Shown here: positions 1 through 6,566 of the stretch, piece after piece
How positions within the stretch are numbered: the first letter of the stretch is position 1
Layout of the letters: every line of letters begins with the position of its first letter
Assembly: GCA_943356425.1 (NCBI GenBank)
Contig: CALRFE010000025.1
Location: 1 to 8,135 of the forward strand
Source: Candidatus Nomurabacteria bacterium
Lineage (GTDB): Bacteria; Patescibacteriota; Minisyncoccia; Phycocordibacterales; UBA9973
DNA: 8,135 bases
Direction: 5' to 3'
Translations under genes and position numbers: made by a program
Notes under the pieces: model-generated
What the model saw: the letters and a program-made list of their open reading frames with translations, nothing else
Databases searched by the model: none
What the model was told of the DNA's origin: nothing

Positions 1-152
1 GTATTAAAAAATACATCATACCCGACGAGTTTTTTGTACCGCGCGATCGTGTCGGTGCGCACGAGTTCGAGCGCATGCCCCATATGAAGCGGTGCGTTTA
101 CGTATGGAAGTGTTGTGGTAATATAAAACGATTTCACGACAGATTTTCTCAT
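1..152 (-). CDS. metG: Methionyl-tRNA synthetase, N-terminal part (3' end beyond window)
   Basis: This is the first 50 codons of a class I methionine--tRNA ligase, which charges tRNA(Met) with methionine in the cytoplasm. The protein starts MRKSVVKSFYITTTLPYVN, the usual first beta strand of the Rossmann fold. The class I HIGH signature follows as HMGH at residues 23-26, after the family-typical N-A-P-L. Next come the helix with R-x-D-x-x-A-R-Y and the G-Y-D-V-F-F strand that precedes the family's T-G-x-D-E-H-G motif, which would lie just outside the window. The ATG at 152 gives the usual MetRS N-terminal length. The upstream 12 bases, TTCGCTTCGCTC, hold no Shine-Dalgarno sequence. The KMSKS loop, any zinc knuckle and the anticodon domain are not visible. 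A 122-bp spacer with a hairpin separates it from the AI-2E gene. The family call is firm; only completeness is unknown. Confidence 0.95.
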   Translation of the reverse strand, partial: MRKSVVKSFYITTTLPYVNAPLHMGHALELVRTDTIARYKKLVGYDVFFN

Positions 153-179
153 GAGCGAAGCGAACGTAGAAAGGTGTCT

Positions 180-208
180 GAAATTGTCGATTCTCTACGG
201 ACAATTTC
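180..208 (-). promoter_or_regulatory. Perfect 9-bp inverted repeat in the metG leader
   Basis: GAAATTGTC at 180-188 is the exact reverse complement of GACAATTTC at 200-208, with an 11-nt loop. On the minus strand it would form a hairpin 66 nt after the AI-2E stop and ending 27 nt before the metG ATG. It lacks the U-tract of an intrinsic terminator: the bases that follow are AGACACCTTTCTACG. A second AAATTGT copy further upstream (254-260) could pair with the same ACAATTT arm (181-187), giving a competing fold. The rest of the 122-bp spacer is AT-rich, with a TTATTAATAA palindrome at 245-254, and shows no convincing promoter. Possible roles are a weak terminator, an attenuator or a protein operator; the sequence does not decide between them. 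Confidence 0.4.
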
Positions 209-274
209 GGAACGATGGCACGTACATTCGATGCTCAATAAATTTTATTAATAACAATTTTCTCTTTCAGATCA

Positions 275-1342
275 TCACGCAGAAATTTCGGTATATTTCT
301 TCTTTTCCATATCGTCCAACATCTCAAGCAGGCACACTGCAACCGGAATAGCCAAGATAATACCCCAAAATCCAGCAAGCTGGAAGCCCACCAAAAGCGA
401 GAGGATGACGACGAGTGGCGAAATACCGATGACTTTTTTCACGATGAGCGGTGCAATGAGATAGTTTTCAAATTGCTGTACGACGACATAGAGACCGAGC
501 ACTTTGATAGCAACGACAAATCCTCCGCCGATGTAGGCGAAACCGAGCGCTGGTATGATCGCAAGGATGAGTCCAAAGGGGATGAGTTCGAATATCGCGG
601 CAAGAAGCGCAGTAACGAGTGCGTACGGCACATTAAAGAGGAGAAGCCCGAGATAGATGAGAACACCGATGAGCGCACCGAGAAGGAGCTGTCCTTGGAT
701 CCAGAGCCCGATCTTTCTTTCTGTGCGTCGCCAAAGATCGATCGCATATGCTTCGTTTTTTGCAGGTGTTACAATGCGCAAAAAATTTTCAATACCGCGC
801 TCCTGCATCGAAAGATAGAACGAGATGACCATGATCAGGACGACGTTGAATACTCCCCCGAAAATGAAACTCGTCGTATTCAAGAACCCGCCGGAGACTC
901 CGGAGACGAGCGATTGCACATTATTGATGAGTTCTGGTACGGTCGCATTTTGAGAGATGCTCGTAACGACTGTCTTTGTGTTTGAAATGGTATCGCCACT
1001 CAAATTTTGAAGGATACTTCCTTTTGGGATATAGTCCGCGAGCACTGTAACAAGTTTTGTTATTTCATCTGCAAAGATCGGCGCAAAAACATAAAAGATC
1101 GCGACGAGTGATCCGATTGTCAGAAGATACACGCCGATGACGGTGACACTGCGCGGAATTTTCCATTTGCGGAATTTCTGGACCGCTGACTCAGAGAATG
1201 ATGCAATGACGATCGAGGTCAAAAGTACGAGCACAAGATCGCGCAACATAAAAAGCACAATCGCGAGCACGATAAAAAGCATGACGCGGAGAATTGTCCC
1301 GTTTGAGATCGAAACGTATTCTTTTTTAGGCGTTCGCTCCAT
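275..1342 (-). CDS. AI-2E family transporter (PerM/UPF0118-type membrane protein)
   Basis: A 355-residue polytopic inner-membrane protein of the AI-2E transporter (PF01594) family. Members are linked to autoinducer-2 export or to sodium/proton exchange, but most have no known substrate, so the family name should not be read as a function. The layout fits: hydrophobic segments at about 15-50 (two) and 64-86, a more polar loop at about 90-155 containing S-G-x-x-S-N-T-K, then a segment near 156-180. After a charged stretch with ERTERK-like character come about four more segments from 213 to 340. The family-typical P-F-x-L-x-x-x-I-P-A stretch is present near residues 255-266, and the tail is basic (MEKKKYTEISA). 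Length is normal. The ATG at 1342 is supported by an extended -10 element 7 nt upstream, which would give an almost leaderless message. The M16 gene ends 21 bp upstream. There is no link to quorum sensing in the context. Confidence 0.88.
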   Translation of the reverse strand: MERTPKKEYVSISNGTILRVMLFIVLAIVLFMLRDLVLVLLTSIVIASFSESAVQKFRKWKIPRSVTVIGVYLLTIGSLVAIFYVFAPIFADEITKLVTVLADYIPKGSILQNLSGDTISNTKTVVTSISQNATVPELINNVQSLVSGVSGGFLNTTSFIFGGVFNVVLIMVISFYLSMQERGIENFLRIVTPAKNEAYAIDLWRRTERKIGLWIQGQLLLGALIGVLIYLGLLLFNVPYALVTALLAAIFELIPFGLILAIIPALGFAYIGGGFVVAIKVLGLYVVVQQFENYLIAPLIVKKVIGISPLVVILSLLVGFQLAGFWGIILAIPVAVCLLEMLDDMEKKKYTEISA

Positions 1343-1349
1343 TACAGAA

Positions 1350-1358
1350 AGTATAGCA
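1350..1358 (-). promoter_or_regulatory. Extended -10 promoter element for the AI-2E gene
   Basis: On the minus strand the bases read TGCTATACT, a TGn-extended -10 hexamer (consensus TGnTATAAT). It lies in the 21-bp spacer after the M16 stop. Seven bases (TTCTGTA) separate it from the ATG, so the expected start of transcription is at or within two bases of the start codon. No good TTGACA-like -35 element lies 16-18 bp further upstream, which is tolerated by extended -10 promoters. The call rests on sequence likeness only. Confidence 0.5.
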
Positions 1359-1363
1359 CAAAG

Positions 1364-2632
1364 CTAGATTTTGAGGATCTTTGCGAAAGACGTCTTGTCT
1401 TCGAACGGACCAATGATTGCAAGGTTTAATCCATTGCTCTTGAATATTTCACTCGCGACGTGCTTGATGTCGAGAGCAGTCACTTTTCTAATTTTCCTCT
1501 CAATCGCTTCAGGCGATTCGATCTTATGCTTCATGACTTCTTGTCCACCAAAAAATTGTGCAAATGCATCTGATGATTCGAGTTCGAGCTTCATGTTGCC
1601 AGCAAGATATTCCTTAACCTTTGAAAGTTCTTTTTTGTCGACGAGCTCAGTCGTGAGACGTTTACATTCTTTCAAGATCTCAGTGACAACTTCTTCTACG
1701 CGATTATTCGCGACACCCGCGGCAATCTCAAAAAATCCGTGATCGATCGAAGCATCATTATGTGCACGGACATAATATGCGACACCCATATCTTCGCGTA
1801 GTTTTTGGAATAAACGTGAGCTCATGCCACCAGAAAGGACACTTCCCAATACAGTAAGCGCAGAATTTCGTTTGTCGAAAATATTAAATGTCCTAAAACC
1901 GAGCACAAAATGTGTCTGATCAGTCACTTTGTGTTTGATGAGAATTTCTGGTTTAGTTTGTTTTTCAACCGTCTTTGGCATTCCGCTTTTTTTATTTTTC
2001 GGAAGTGCACCGAACACGCGTCGTGCTTCCGCAAGCATCATTTTCTCAGAAACTTTTCCCGCAATGACAACGGTTGTTGCCTTTGGGACATAATGTTCTT
2101 TGTGATACTCGATGAAATCTTGGCGCGTCATTGCGCGAACATTTTCACGCGTACCAGCAATATTCCAACCAGCAGGCTGATCTCCATAGAGCAAACTTGT
2201 GAATAGATCTTGCACCTGTCGTTGTGGCATATCTTCGTACATATTTATTTCTTCCACGATCACACCTTTTTCTTTTTGCATTTCAACTTCAGGAAATGTG
2301 GAATTCAAATAAATATCAGAAACAATATCGAATAAGTCTTTGAAGTGCTTCGCGTCCCCTTTTGCGTAATAGCCCGTGTATTCTTGGCCGGTAAATGCAT
2401 TGTACTGCGAACCGAGCGCGTCGAGTTCAGACGCAATCATGTGCGCGGTCGGACGCTTGGTCGTACCCTTAAAACACATGTGCTCCAAGAAGTGCGAAAG
2501 ACCGTTCTTTTGCTTCGTTTCGTAATTTGAGCCGGTTTCAACGAGCACCAAGACGGTTACTGTGGGATTGTCTTTCATGGGGACCGTAATTACTTTGAGT
2601 CCATTTTTGAGGGTTGTTTTTTTGTATTTCAT
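1364..2632 (-). CDS. M16 family zinc metallopeptidase (processing-peptidase-like)
   Basis: A 422-residue insulinase/pitrilysin-type peptidase of the short M16B kind, related to mitochondrial processing peptidase beta and bacterial PqqL/YmxG-like enzymes. The inverted zinc motif HxxEH is intact as H47-F-L-E50-H51. The third zinc ligand fits at E128 in V-I-V-E-E-I, giving the H-x-x-E-H-x76-E spacing of active subunits. The second half (from about 195) is the M16C domain. It carries L-R-E-D-M-G-V-A-Y-Y, which holds the Arg and Tyr used to bind substrate near the active site. There is no signal peptide, so it is probably cytoplasmic. The ATG at 2632 (MKYKKTTLKNGLKV) is chosen because family members start within a few residues of the L-x-N-G-L strand. 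A TTG at 2683 would add 17 residues with no family likeness. It follows the nucleotidyltransferase gene by 51 bp. Its substrate cannot be told. Confidence 0.93.
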   Translation of the reverse strand: MKYKKTTLKNGLKVITVPMKDNPTVTVLVLVETGSNYETKQKNGLSHFLEHMCFKGTTKRPTAHMIASELDALGSQYNAFTGQEYTGYYAKGDAKHFKDLFDIVSDIYLNSTFPEVEMQKEKGVIVEEINMYEDMPQRQVQDLFTSLLYGDQPAGWNIAGTRENVRAMTRQDFIEYHKEHYVPKATTVVIAGKVSEKMMLAEARRVFGALPKNKKSGMPKTVEKQTKPEILIKHKVTDQTHFVLGFRTFNIFDKRNSALTVLGSVLSGGMSSRLFQKLREDMGVAYYVRAHNDASIDHGFFEIAAGVANNRVEEVVTEILKECKRLTTELVDKKELSKVKEYLAGNMKLELESSDAFAQFFGGQEVMKHKIESPEAIERKIRKVTALDIKHVASEIFKSNGLNLAIIGPFEDKTSFAKILKI

Positions 2633-2683
2633 AAAGATATACTCTACTACACTATGCGCTATAAATACAGACGGCCTAGGCAA

Positions 2684-3184
2684 CTACAAATTTCTGTTTT
2701 TCACTTTCAATAAAAGTGTGATGTCATGTCGATCTTTCTCGCGCAACTCACGCTTGCCTTCGTCGAGTGTTTTCAAAAGATGATCAATATTCACACAGCG
2801 GACTTCTATTCCAAGAATATGACCGATGCCATTCAAAGCATCGACCGCATATGCGTCCCAATAGGGCTTGTCTATAACAGAGCCCTTCGCATCAAATTCA
2901 AATGAATGAATATCCAACTCATGGCCATATTCGTCTCCAAGGACAATGTCCCATTTATTTTCCTCAGGCCGTGGGATTTCACTGTAACCCAATGAAATAA
3001 AGTGTTCGATCAATCGAGGTAAATGCTTCTTTTCTACCGCAAAATCAAGATCGCGATGCGGTCGTGTTTGTTCCCCGATAAGGGCATCTTTCGCCCAACC
3101 ACCATCTATCCATATAGGCATACCTAGTTGTTCCAAAGAAGAATAGATCTCTAGGGCAGAATCTGCTGACATCGATGTATCCAT
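2684..3184 (-). CDS. Nucleotidyltransferase of the lincosamide/aminoglycoside (Lnu/ANT(2'')-like) type
   Basis: A 166-residue protein with the polymerase-beta-type nucleotidyltransferase core seen in lincosamide nucleotidyltransferases (LnuA) and ANT(2'') enzymes (PF10706 type). The family signature is clear: W-I-D-G-G-W-A-K-D-A-L at 25-35, then T-R-P-H-R-D-L-D at 40-47. This gives the GG loop and the first two metal-binding carboxylates, D45 and D47. A third carboxylate, D91, lies in H-E-L-D-I-H. The C-terminal helix has R-E-K-D-R-H-D-I, also typical. All catalytic residues are present, so it is probably active, but the acceptor is unknown. Resistance is only one option, as many environmental homologues have no tested substrate. 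No HEPN-type toxin gene accompanies it, which argues against a MNT-HEPN pair. The ATG at 3184 comes 5 bp after the glyS stop, so co-transcription is likely. M5 is a possible alternative start. Confidence 0.82.
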   Translation of the reverse strand: MDTSMSADSALEIYSSLEQLGMPIWIDGGWAKDALIGEQTRPHRDLDFAVEKKHLPRLIEHFISLGYSEIPRPEENKWDIVLGDEYGHELDIHSFEFDAKGSVIDKPYWDAYAVDALNGIGHILGIEVRCVNIDHLLKTLDEGKRELREKDRHDITLLLKVKNRNL

Positions 3185-3189
3185 GGTTT

Positions 3190-4500
3190 TTACAACTGCG
3201 CTTTTATTTTTGAAACAAGTTCAGAAATTTTGAGACGTTCTTGTGAGCCACTATCGCGATCGCGCAGAGTGACGGTGTCGAGAAGATCTGGATTTTCTCC
3301 CAGCGTATCAAAGTCGATAACAATACAGTATGGTGTACCGATTTCGTCTTGGCGACGGTAGCGCTTGCCGATGTTGCCGTTGTCGTCGAACATGACGCGA
3401 CCAAATTCCTTTTTGAGGAGTGCATACACTTCACGCGCTTTTGCGACGAGTTCGGGTTTATTTTTGAGAAGCGGAGAAACAGCACAAATGACCGGCGCGA
3501 TATGCGGCTTGAATTTCAAATATGAGCGAAGATTTTCACCTTCTCCGTCTTCTGCGTACGCTGAGAGCATGAGCGCGAGAAATGCCCGTTCGACGCCAAA
3601 TGATGGTTCGATGACATGTGGCACGAAACGTTCATTGGTATCAGGATCCATGTAATCAAGTTTGTGGTTGGTCAGGTCGAAATTACCACGATATGCGAGA
3701 CCGAACAATTCTTTTTTACCGAACGGATAGTCGAATTCGAAATCAACCGTGCGCTTTGAATAATGCGCACGATCTTCCGGGAGAACCTCGAGTTCGTGCA
3801 CTTTTTCCATATCGATACCCAGTTCACTCATCCATGAAAGCATTTCTTTTTGAAAATGTTCAAAAGATTTTTCCCATTCGGATTCTTTGACGAAATACTC
3901 GATCTCCATCTGTTCAAATTCACGCGAACGAAATACAAAATCACGCGGTGTGATCTCATTTCGAAATGCTTTTCCGATCTGCGCCATGCCGAACGGGATT
4001 TTTGGGTGATACGCATCGATCGTATTTTTGAAATTGACGAATATTCCTTGAGCAGTTTCAGGACGAAGATATGCGGTGGAGGATGAATCTTCTGCTGCGC
4101 CGATCTGCGTCTTGGACATCATATTGAATTGGCGAGGAGCTGAAAGTTCCCCCCCACAATCAGGACACTTTTTGGTATCAGTGAGCTGGTCTGCACGGAA
4201 ACGATGCTGACATTTCGTGCACTCGGTCAGCGGATCAGAAAATCCTGCGACGTGGCCGGATGCTTCCCAAACTTCCGATCGCATCAAGATCGCAGCTTTT
4301 ATGCCGTACATGTCTTCCCGCTCAGCAACGAACTTTCTCCACCATGATTGCTTGATATTGTTGATGAGCTCCCCGCCCAAGTGACCAAGATCAAATGTTC
4401 CCGCAAGTCCGCCATAAATTTCCGAGCCTTGGAAAATAAATCCACGGCGCTTACACAAACTCACTATTTTCTCCATTAAATTATCTTGATTTTCTTTCAT
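3190..4500 (-). CDS. glyS: Glycyl-tRNA synthetase, single-chain homodimeric type
   Basis: A class II glycine--tRNA ligase of the alpha2 kind (sometimes called GlyQS), which loads tRNA(Gly) with glycine in the cytoplasm. It has 436 residues, short but usual for bacterial members. Seen in order: the N-terminal K-R-R-G-F-I-F-Q-G-S-E-I-Y-G-G motif 1 region (17-31); a zinc ribbon with C94, C97, C112 and C115; L-R-P-E-T-A-Q-G (145-152); motif 2 with F-R-N-E at 179-182 and F-R-S-R-E-F at 190-195; and motif 3, E-P-S-F-G-V-E-R at 298-305. After this comes the anticodon-binding domain (about 325-430) with the D-D-N-G-N-I-G-K-R-Y-R-R stretch. Nothing essential is missing. The ATG at 4500 lies 36 bp after the surface-protein stop. 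That spacer is made mostly of 7-bp repeats and has no Shine-Dalgarno sequence. A nucleotidyltransferase gene follows after 5 bp. Confidence 0.97.
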   Translation of the reverse strand: MKENQDNLMEKIVSLCKRRGFIFQGSEIYGGLAGTFDLGHLGGELINNIKQSWWRKFVAEREDMYGIKAAILMRSEVWEASGHVAGFSDPLTECTKCQHRFRADQLTDTKKCPDCGGELSAPRQFNMMSKTQIGAAEDSSSTAYLRPETAQGIFVNFKNTIDAYHPKIPFGMAQIGKAFRNEITPRDFVFRSREFEQMEIEYFVKESEWEKSFEHFQKEMLSWMSELGIDMEKVHELEVLPEDRAHYSKRTVDFEFDYPFGKKELFGLAYRGNFDLTNHKLDYMDPDTNERFVPHVIEPSFGVERAFLALMLSAYAEDGEGENLRSYLKFKPHIAPVICAVSPLLKNKPELVAKAREVYALLKKEFGRVMFDDNGNIGKRYRRQDEIGTPYCIVIDFDTLGENPDLLDTVTLRDRDSGSQERLKISELVSKIKAQL

Positions 4501-4531
4501 TAGATTTTAGAATTTAGAATTTAGTTTTTAG
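4501..4531 (-). repeat. Tandem heptamer repeat (CTAAATT type)
   Basis: Read on the minus strand, the spacer before glyS is built of four contiguous 7-bp units: CTAAAAA (4525-4531), CTAAATT (4518-4524), CTAAATT (4511-4517) and CTAAAAT (4504-4510). A partial fifth unit, CTA, directly abuts the glyS ATG. The repeat occupies nearly all of the 36-bp gap. It forms no obvious hairpin. It shares its 7-bp period, but not its sequence, with the repeats flanking recO. Confidence 0.8.
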
Positions 4532-4536
4532 ACTTT

Positions 4537-6459
4537 TTACTGTACCACTTTACCCATTTCTTGTGAATAACCGCTGTCGTTTAATGTTGCCGTCGTCACT
4601 TGATTGTATCGGGTATCGAGCGTCTTGGTCGTATAACTGTCCGTACCGGTCGCCTTCAATTCACCCACCAATATCGGAGCGCTTGCCACTTGTGATGATG
4701 ATGGCGTGATCTCGACTTGGAAATACACTTGGCGCGGTCCGCTCGTGAATCCAGTACCTTTTTGTACAGTACCGATCTTCCAGACGACTTCCCCTGTTGC
4801 CGGATCAAGCGCGAGATTTTCTGAAGATGGATTGGGTGCTCCAATGAAATGCACGTACGACGGGAGTGAGGCGCGTGCAACTGCGCCGGAGACGGAGCTC
4901 GCTGAACTTGAGGCCGTCCAAAGGATCGTATATGTCGATTTTTCTCCAACACGCGGAGGTATTGGTCCGGTATTCGTAAATGGACCAGAGTTACGGAGCG
5001 ACTGTTCGGTGACCTGGAAATCGGTCGCGATCTTTACGATCTTTTGTTCAAAATTATCGACATTCTTTACGATATCTCCTTCTTCAGGCGCACGGCCTTT
5101 GATGCTGACCCCGACCGTTATTTGCGGATTATCATATATCGTGCGATCTGATTTAAGGAGCGGGAGCGATGCAAATGCGAAACTGACAGTCCCTGATTCA
5201 CCCGGATCGAGTGACGCGAATTGTGAGAACGTATCTTTATTCCAGGTGATCGTCTTATCATTTGAATTATAGAATCCTTGCGCTGGAACAATACTGCTGA
5301 GATTGAGCACATCGCCAGAGAACTTCACTTTGAGCTCTGCGTCACGGATCGGCGTTCCTAAATTATTTGACCAGTGTATTTCTCCGTGGATCTGTTGCTT
5401 CGGAAACACCGTCACTGTGTCAGCAGTGTCGCCGTTGATCGTCAATTTTGCATTCAAGAACGGCTGTTCGATCAAAGTGGTATACAAGAAGGAGTTAAAG
5501 ACAACGCCGACCGTATTGCGATCAGAGTCGCTTGCAGTTCCTGCAAAAATACGGAATGAGCGTTCCTCACCTTGCGCGGCAGCAAGTGAACCGCTCACCG
5601 TAATCACCTTTGATTGGCCTGGATCAAGATCGCCGATATTCCATGCGGTTGAAAGATAGGTCGGTGAAGGATCAGCTTTTGCAAAACGAAAACCGGTCGG
5701 GTAATCGATATGTACGAGCATGTTCGGAAGTTTATTTTTCGCATTTGAAATGACATTTATCTTGAAAGTGAACTGCTGATTCGGATTGACGTTCTTTGGA
5801 GCATCAACCAAGAGTGATATCGGCGCAGAATTGATATTGACCGTGTATATTTTTTGCTTCTTAAATGTCGCATTCGAGCCCTGGACGCGATATTCGAGTG
5901 TCAGTGTCACGTCCTTGGTCGTTCCCTCTTGTCCGAACAAGGTGATCGGCACATGTTCGGTATGTGTAGCGCCACCACCAAGCGGGCCGGTGTCGATCTG
6001 TTTTCGTTCCATGCTTCCCGCGCTCGGATCAGTCGTGTCACCACGCGGATATTCGACGATCAGGTTCGTGTACGAGAATGCAACATTATTTTTGTTCGCG
6101 ATCTCGATCTCAAGCGGTAATTCTTCGCCGCCTGAAGTAAATGCGTTTCCGAGCACATTGATGATGATATTATCCGATGAAACAGTATTCCCGCCACCGA
6201 AGAACATATAGGCGCCGAACGAGAGCGCGGCGACAAAAAAAATGACCGAGAAGGCAAAAAATTTCTTGAAGACGGATGTTTTTTTTGAGACATCCTTGAC
6301 CGTATTTTTAACCGTCTCGACATGCTCCCACATTTTTGGTGCATCAAAACCGCGTCTCGGAAGTGTGATATCCGGACGACGCATGCCGTCTACATTTTTA
6401 CTATAGAGTTCTCGGTCGAGATCTTCGAGCGGATCACGTGCTGGTCCTTCTGATTCCAT
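4537..6459 (-). CDS. Membrane-anchored surface protein with Ig-like (DUF11/CARDB-like) modules
   Basis: A 640-residue protein I cannot assign to a named gene. The first 66 residues are charged and polar, followed by basic residues (V-F-K-K) and one membrane segment at about 67-87, ending F-G-A-Y-M-F-F-G-G-G. This predicts a cytoplasmic N-terminus and a 550-residue exterior part. The exterior reads as about four beta-sandwich modules (about 92-210, 213-335, 338-475, 480-620). They show the style of DUF11/CARDB-type domains: L-V-D-A-P-K-N-V-N-P-N-Q-Q-F-T-F-K-I, W-N-I-G-D-L-D-P-G-Q-S and S-L-D-P-G-E-S-G-T-V-S-F. The whole protein has no cysteine, no sortase signal and no C-terminal membrane segment. 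A role in the cell envelope or in contact with a host cell is an inference. The ATG at 6459 is supported by an extended -10 element 9 nt upstream. No enzyme motif is seen. Confidence 0.85.
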   Translation of the reverse strand: MESEGPARDPLEDLDRELYSKNVDGMRRPDITLPRRGFDAPKMWEHVETVKNTVKDVSKKTSVFKKFFAFSVIFFVAALSFGAYMFFGGGNTVSSDNIIINVLGNAFTSGGEELPLEIEIANKNNVAFSYTNLIVEYPRGDTTDPSAGSMERKQIDTGPLGGGATHTEHVPITLFGQEGTTKDVTLTLEYRVQGSNATFKKQKIYTVNINSAPISLLVDAPKNVNPNQQFTFKINVISNAKNKLPNMLVHIDYPTGFRFAKADPSPTYLSTAWNIGDLDPGQSKVITVSGSLAAAQGEERSFRIFAGTASDSDRNTVGVVFNSFLYTTLIEQPFLNAKLTINGDTADTVTVFPKQQIHGEIHWSNNLGTPIRDAELKVKFSGDVLNLSSIVPAQGFYNSNDKTITWNKDTFSQFASLDPGESGTVSFAFASLPLLKSDRTIYDNPQITVGVSIKGRAPEEGDIVKNVDNFEQKIVKIATDFQVTEQSLRNSGPFTNTGPIPPRVGEKSTYTILWTASSSASSVSGAVARASLPSYVHFIGAPNPSSENLALDPATGEVVWKIGTVQKGTGFTSGPRQVYFQVEITPSSSQVASAPILVGELKATGTDSYTTKTLDTRYNQVTTATLNDSGYSQEMGKVVQ

Positions 6460-6468
6460 GATTTTCTG

Positions 6469-6477
6469 ATTATACCA
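6469..6477 (-). promoter_or_regulatory. Extended -10 promoter element for the surface-protein gene
   Basis: The minus strand reads TGGTATAAT, a perfect match to the extended -10 consensus TGnTATAAT. It lies 9 nt (CAGAAAATC) before the ATG at 6459, so transcription should begin within about 1-3 nt of the start codon. The -35 region (around 6491-6498) is only T-rich. The element lies just downstream of the inverted repeat that follows recO, which fits a terminator-then-promoter boundary between two transcription units. It probably also serves glyS and the nucleotidyltransferase gene. Confidence 0.65.
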
Positions 6478-6494
6478 GAAAAAGATAATGGATA

Positions 6495-6515
6495 AAAGAG
6501 AAGAGAGTAAAGAGA
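6495..6515 (+). repeat. Tandem heptamer repeat (AAAGAGN type), left arm
   Basis: Three in-phase 7-bp units on the plus strand: AAAGAGA (6495-6501), AGAGAGT (6502-6508) and AAAGAGA (6509-6515). They are in opposite orientation to the units at 6532-6566, so the two blocks together form an inverted repeat in the spacer between recO and the surface-protein gene. Confidence 0.7.
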
Positions 6516-6565
6516 ATACCTTGCTTTTGTAGCTCTTTTATATCTTCTCTTTACTCTTTGCTCTT
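6496..6565 (-). terminator. Possible terminator hairpin after recO
   Basis: Bases 6504-6516 pair perfectly with 6545-6557 (13 bp) around a 28-nt loop. After two mismatches and a pair, 6496-6500 pairs with 6561-6565 (5 bp more). The hairpin begins immediately after the recO stop. On the minus strand the 3' arm runs into pyrimidine-rich sequence including CTTTTATCC and later CTTTTTC, a poor but present U-rich tail. The stem is AT-rich and the loop is long, so efficiency is doubtful. An alternative 8-bp pairing (6493-6500 with 6533-6540) also exists. The symmetry comes from two opposed heptamer repeat blocks, so it may be a by-product of the repeats. Confidence 0.4.
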
Positions 6566-6566
6566 C
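6532..6566 (-). repeat. Tandem heptamer repeat (AAAGAGN type), right arm
   Basis: On the minus strand, starting at the base after the recO stop, there are five contiguous 7-bp units in phase: GAAGAGC (6560-6566), AAAGAGT (6553-6559), AAAGAGA (6546-6552), AGATATA (6539-6545, degenerate) and AAAGAGC (6532-6538). The block is in inverted orientation to the blocks at 6495-6515 and 7162-7189, so recO is flanked by inverted copies of the same repeat type. Confidence 0.75.

Noticed and set aside
16..204. Minus-strand open frame starting at 204 that overlaps the metG start
   Set aside because: It is in another frame from the HMGH-containing MetRS sequence and has no recognisable motif.
153..274. T-box riboswitch in the metG leader
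   Set aside because: No T-box consensus (AGGGUGG-like bulge), specifier loop or terminator with U-tract is visible; only a short hairpin is present.
473..985. Plus-strand open frame of 170 codons opposite the AI-2E gene
   Set aside because: Its composition is highly charged, as expected for the antisense of membrane-segment codons, and the minus-strand protein is a recognisable family member.
275..1342. Quorum-sensing function for the AI-2E family protein
   Set aside because: The family name rests on few cases, and no luxS, lsr or two-component gene is present in the window.
2633..2683. TTG start at 2683 extending the M16 peptidase by 17 residues
   Set aside because: The added residues have no family likeness, and the ATG at 2632 gives the standard short N-terminus before the L-K-N-G-L strand.
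2684..3184. MNT-HEPN toxin-antitoxin module
   Set aside because: The protein resembles Lnu/ANT(2'') enzymes rather than minimal MNT antitoxins, and neither neighbour is a HEPN protein.
4706..5272. Plus-strand open frame of 188 codons opposite the surface-protein gene
   Set aside because: It is the antisense of a clear protein with modular repeats and shows no family motif of its own.
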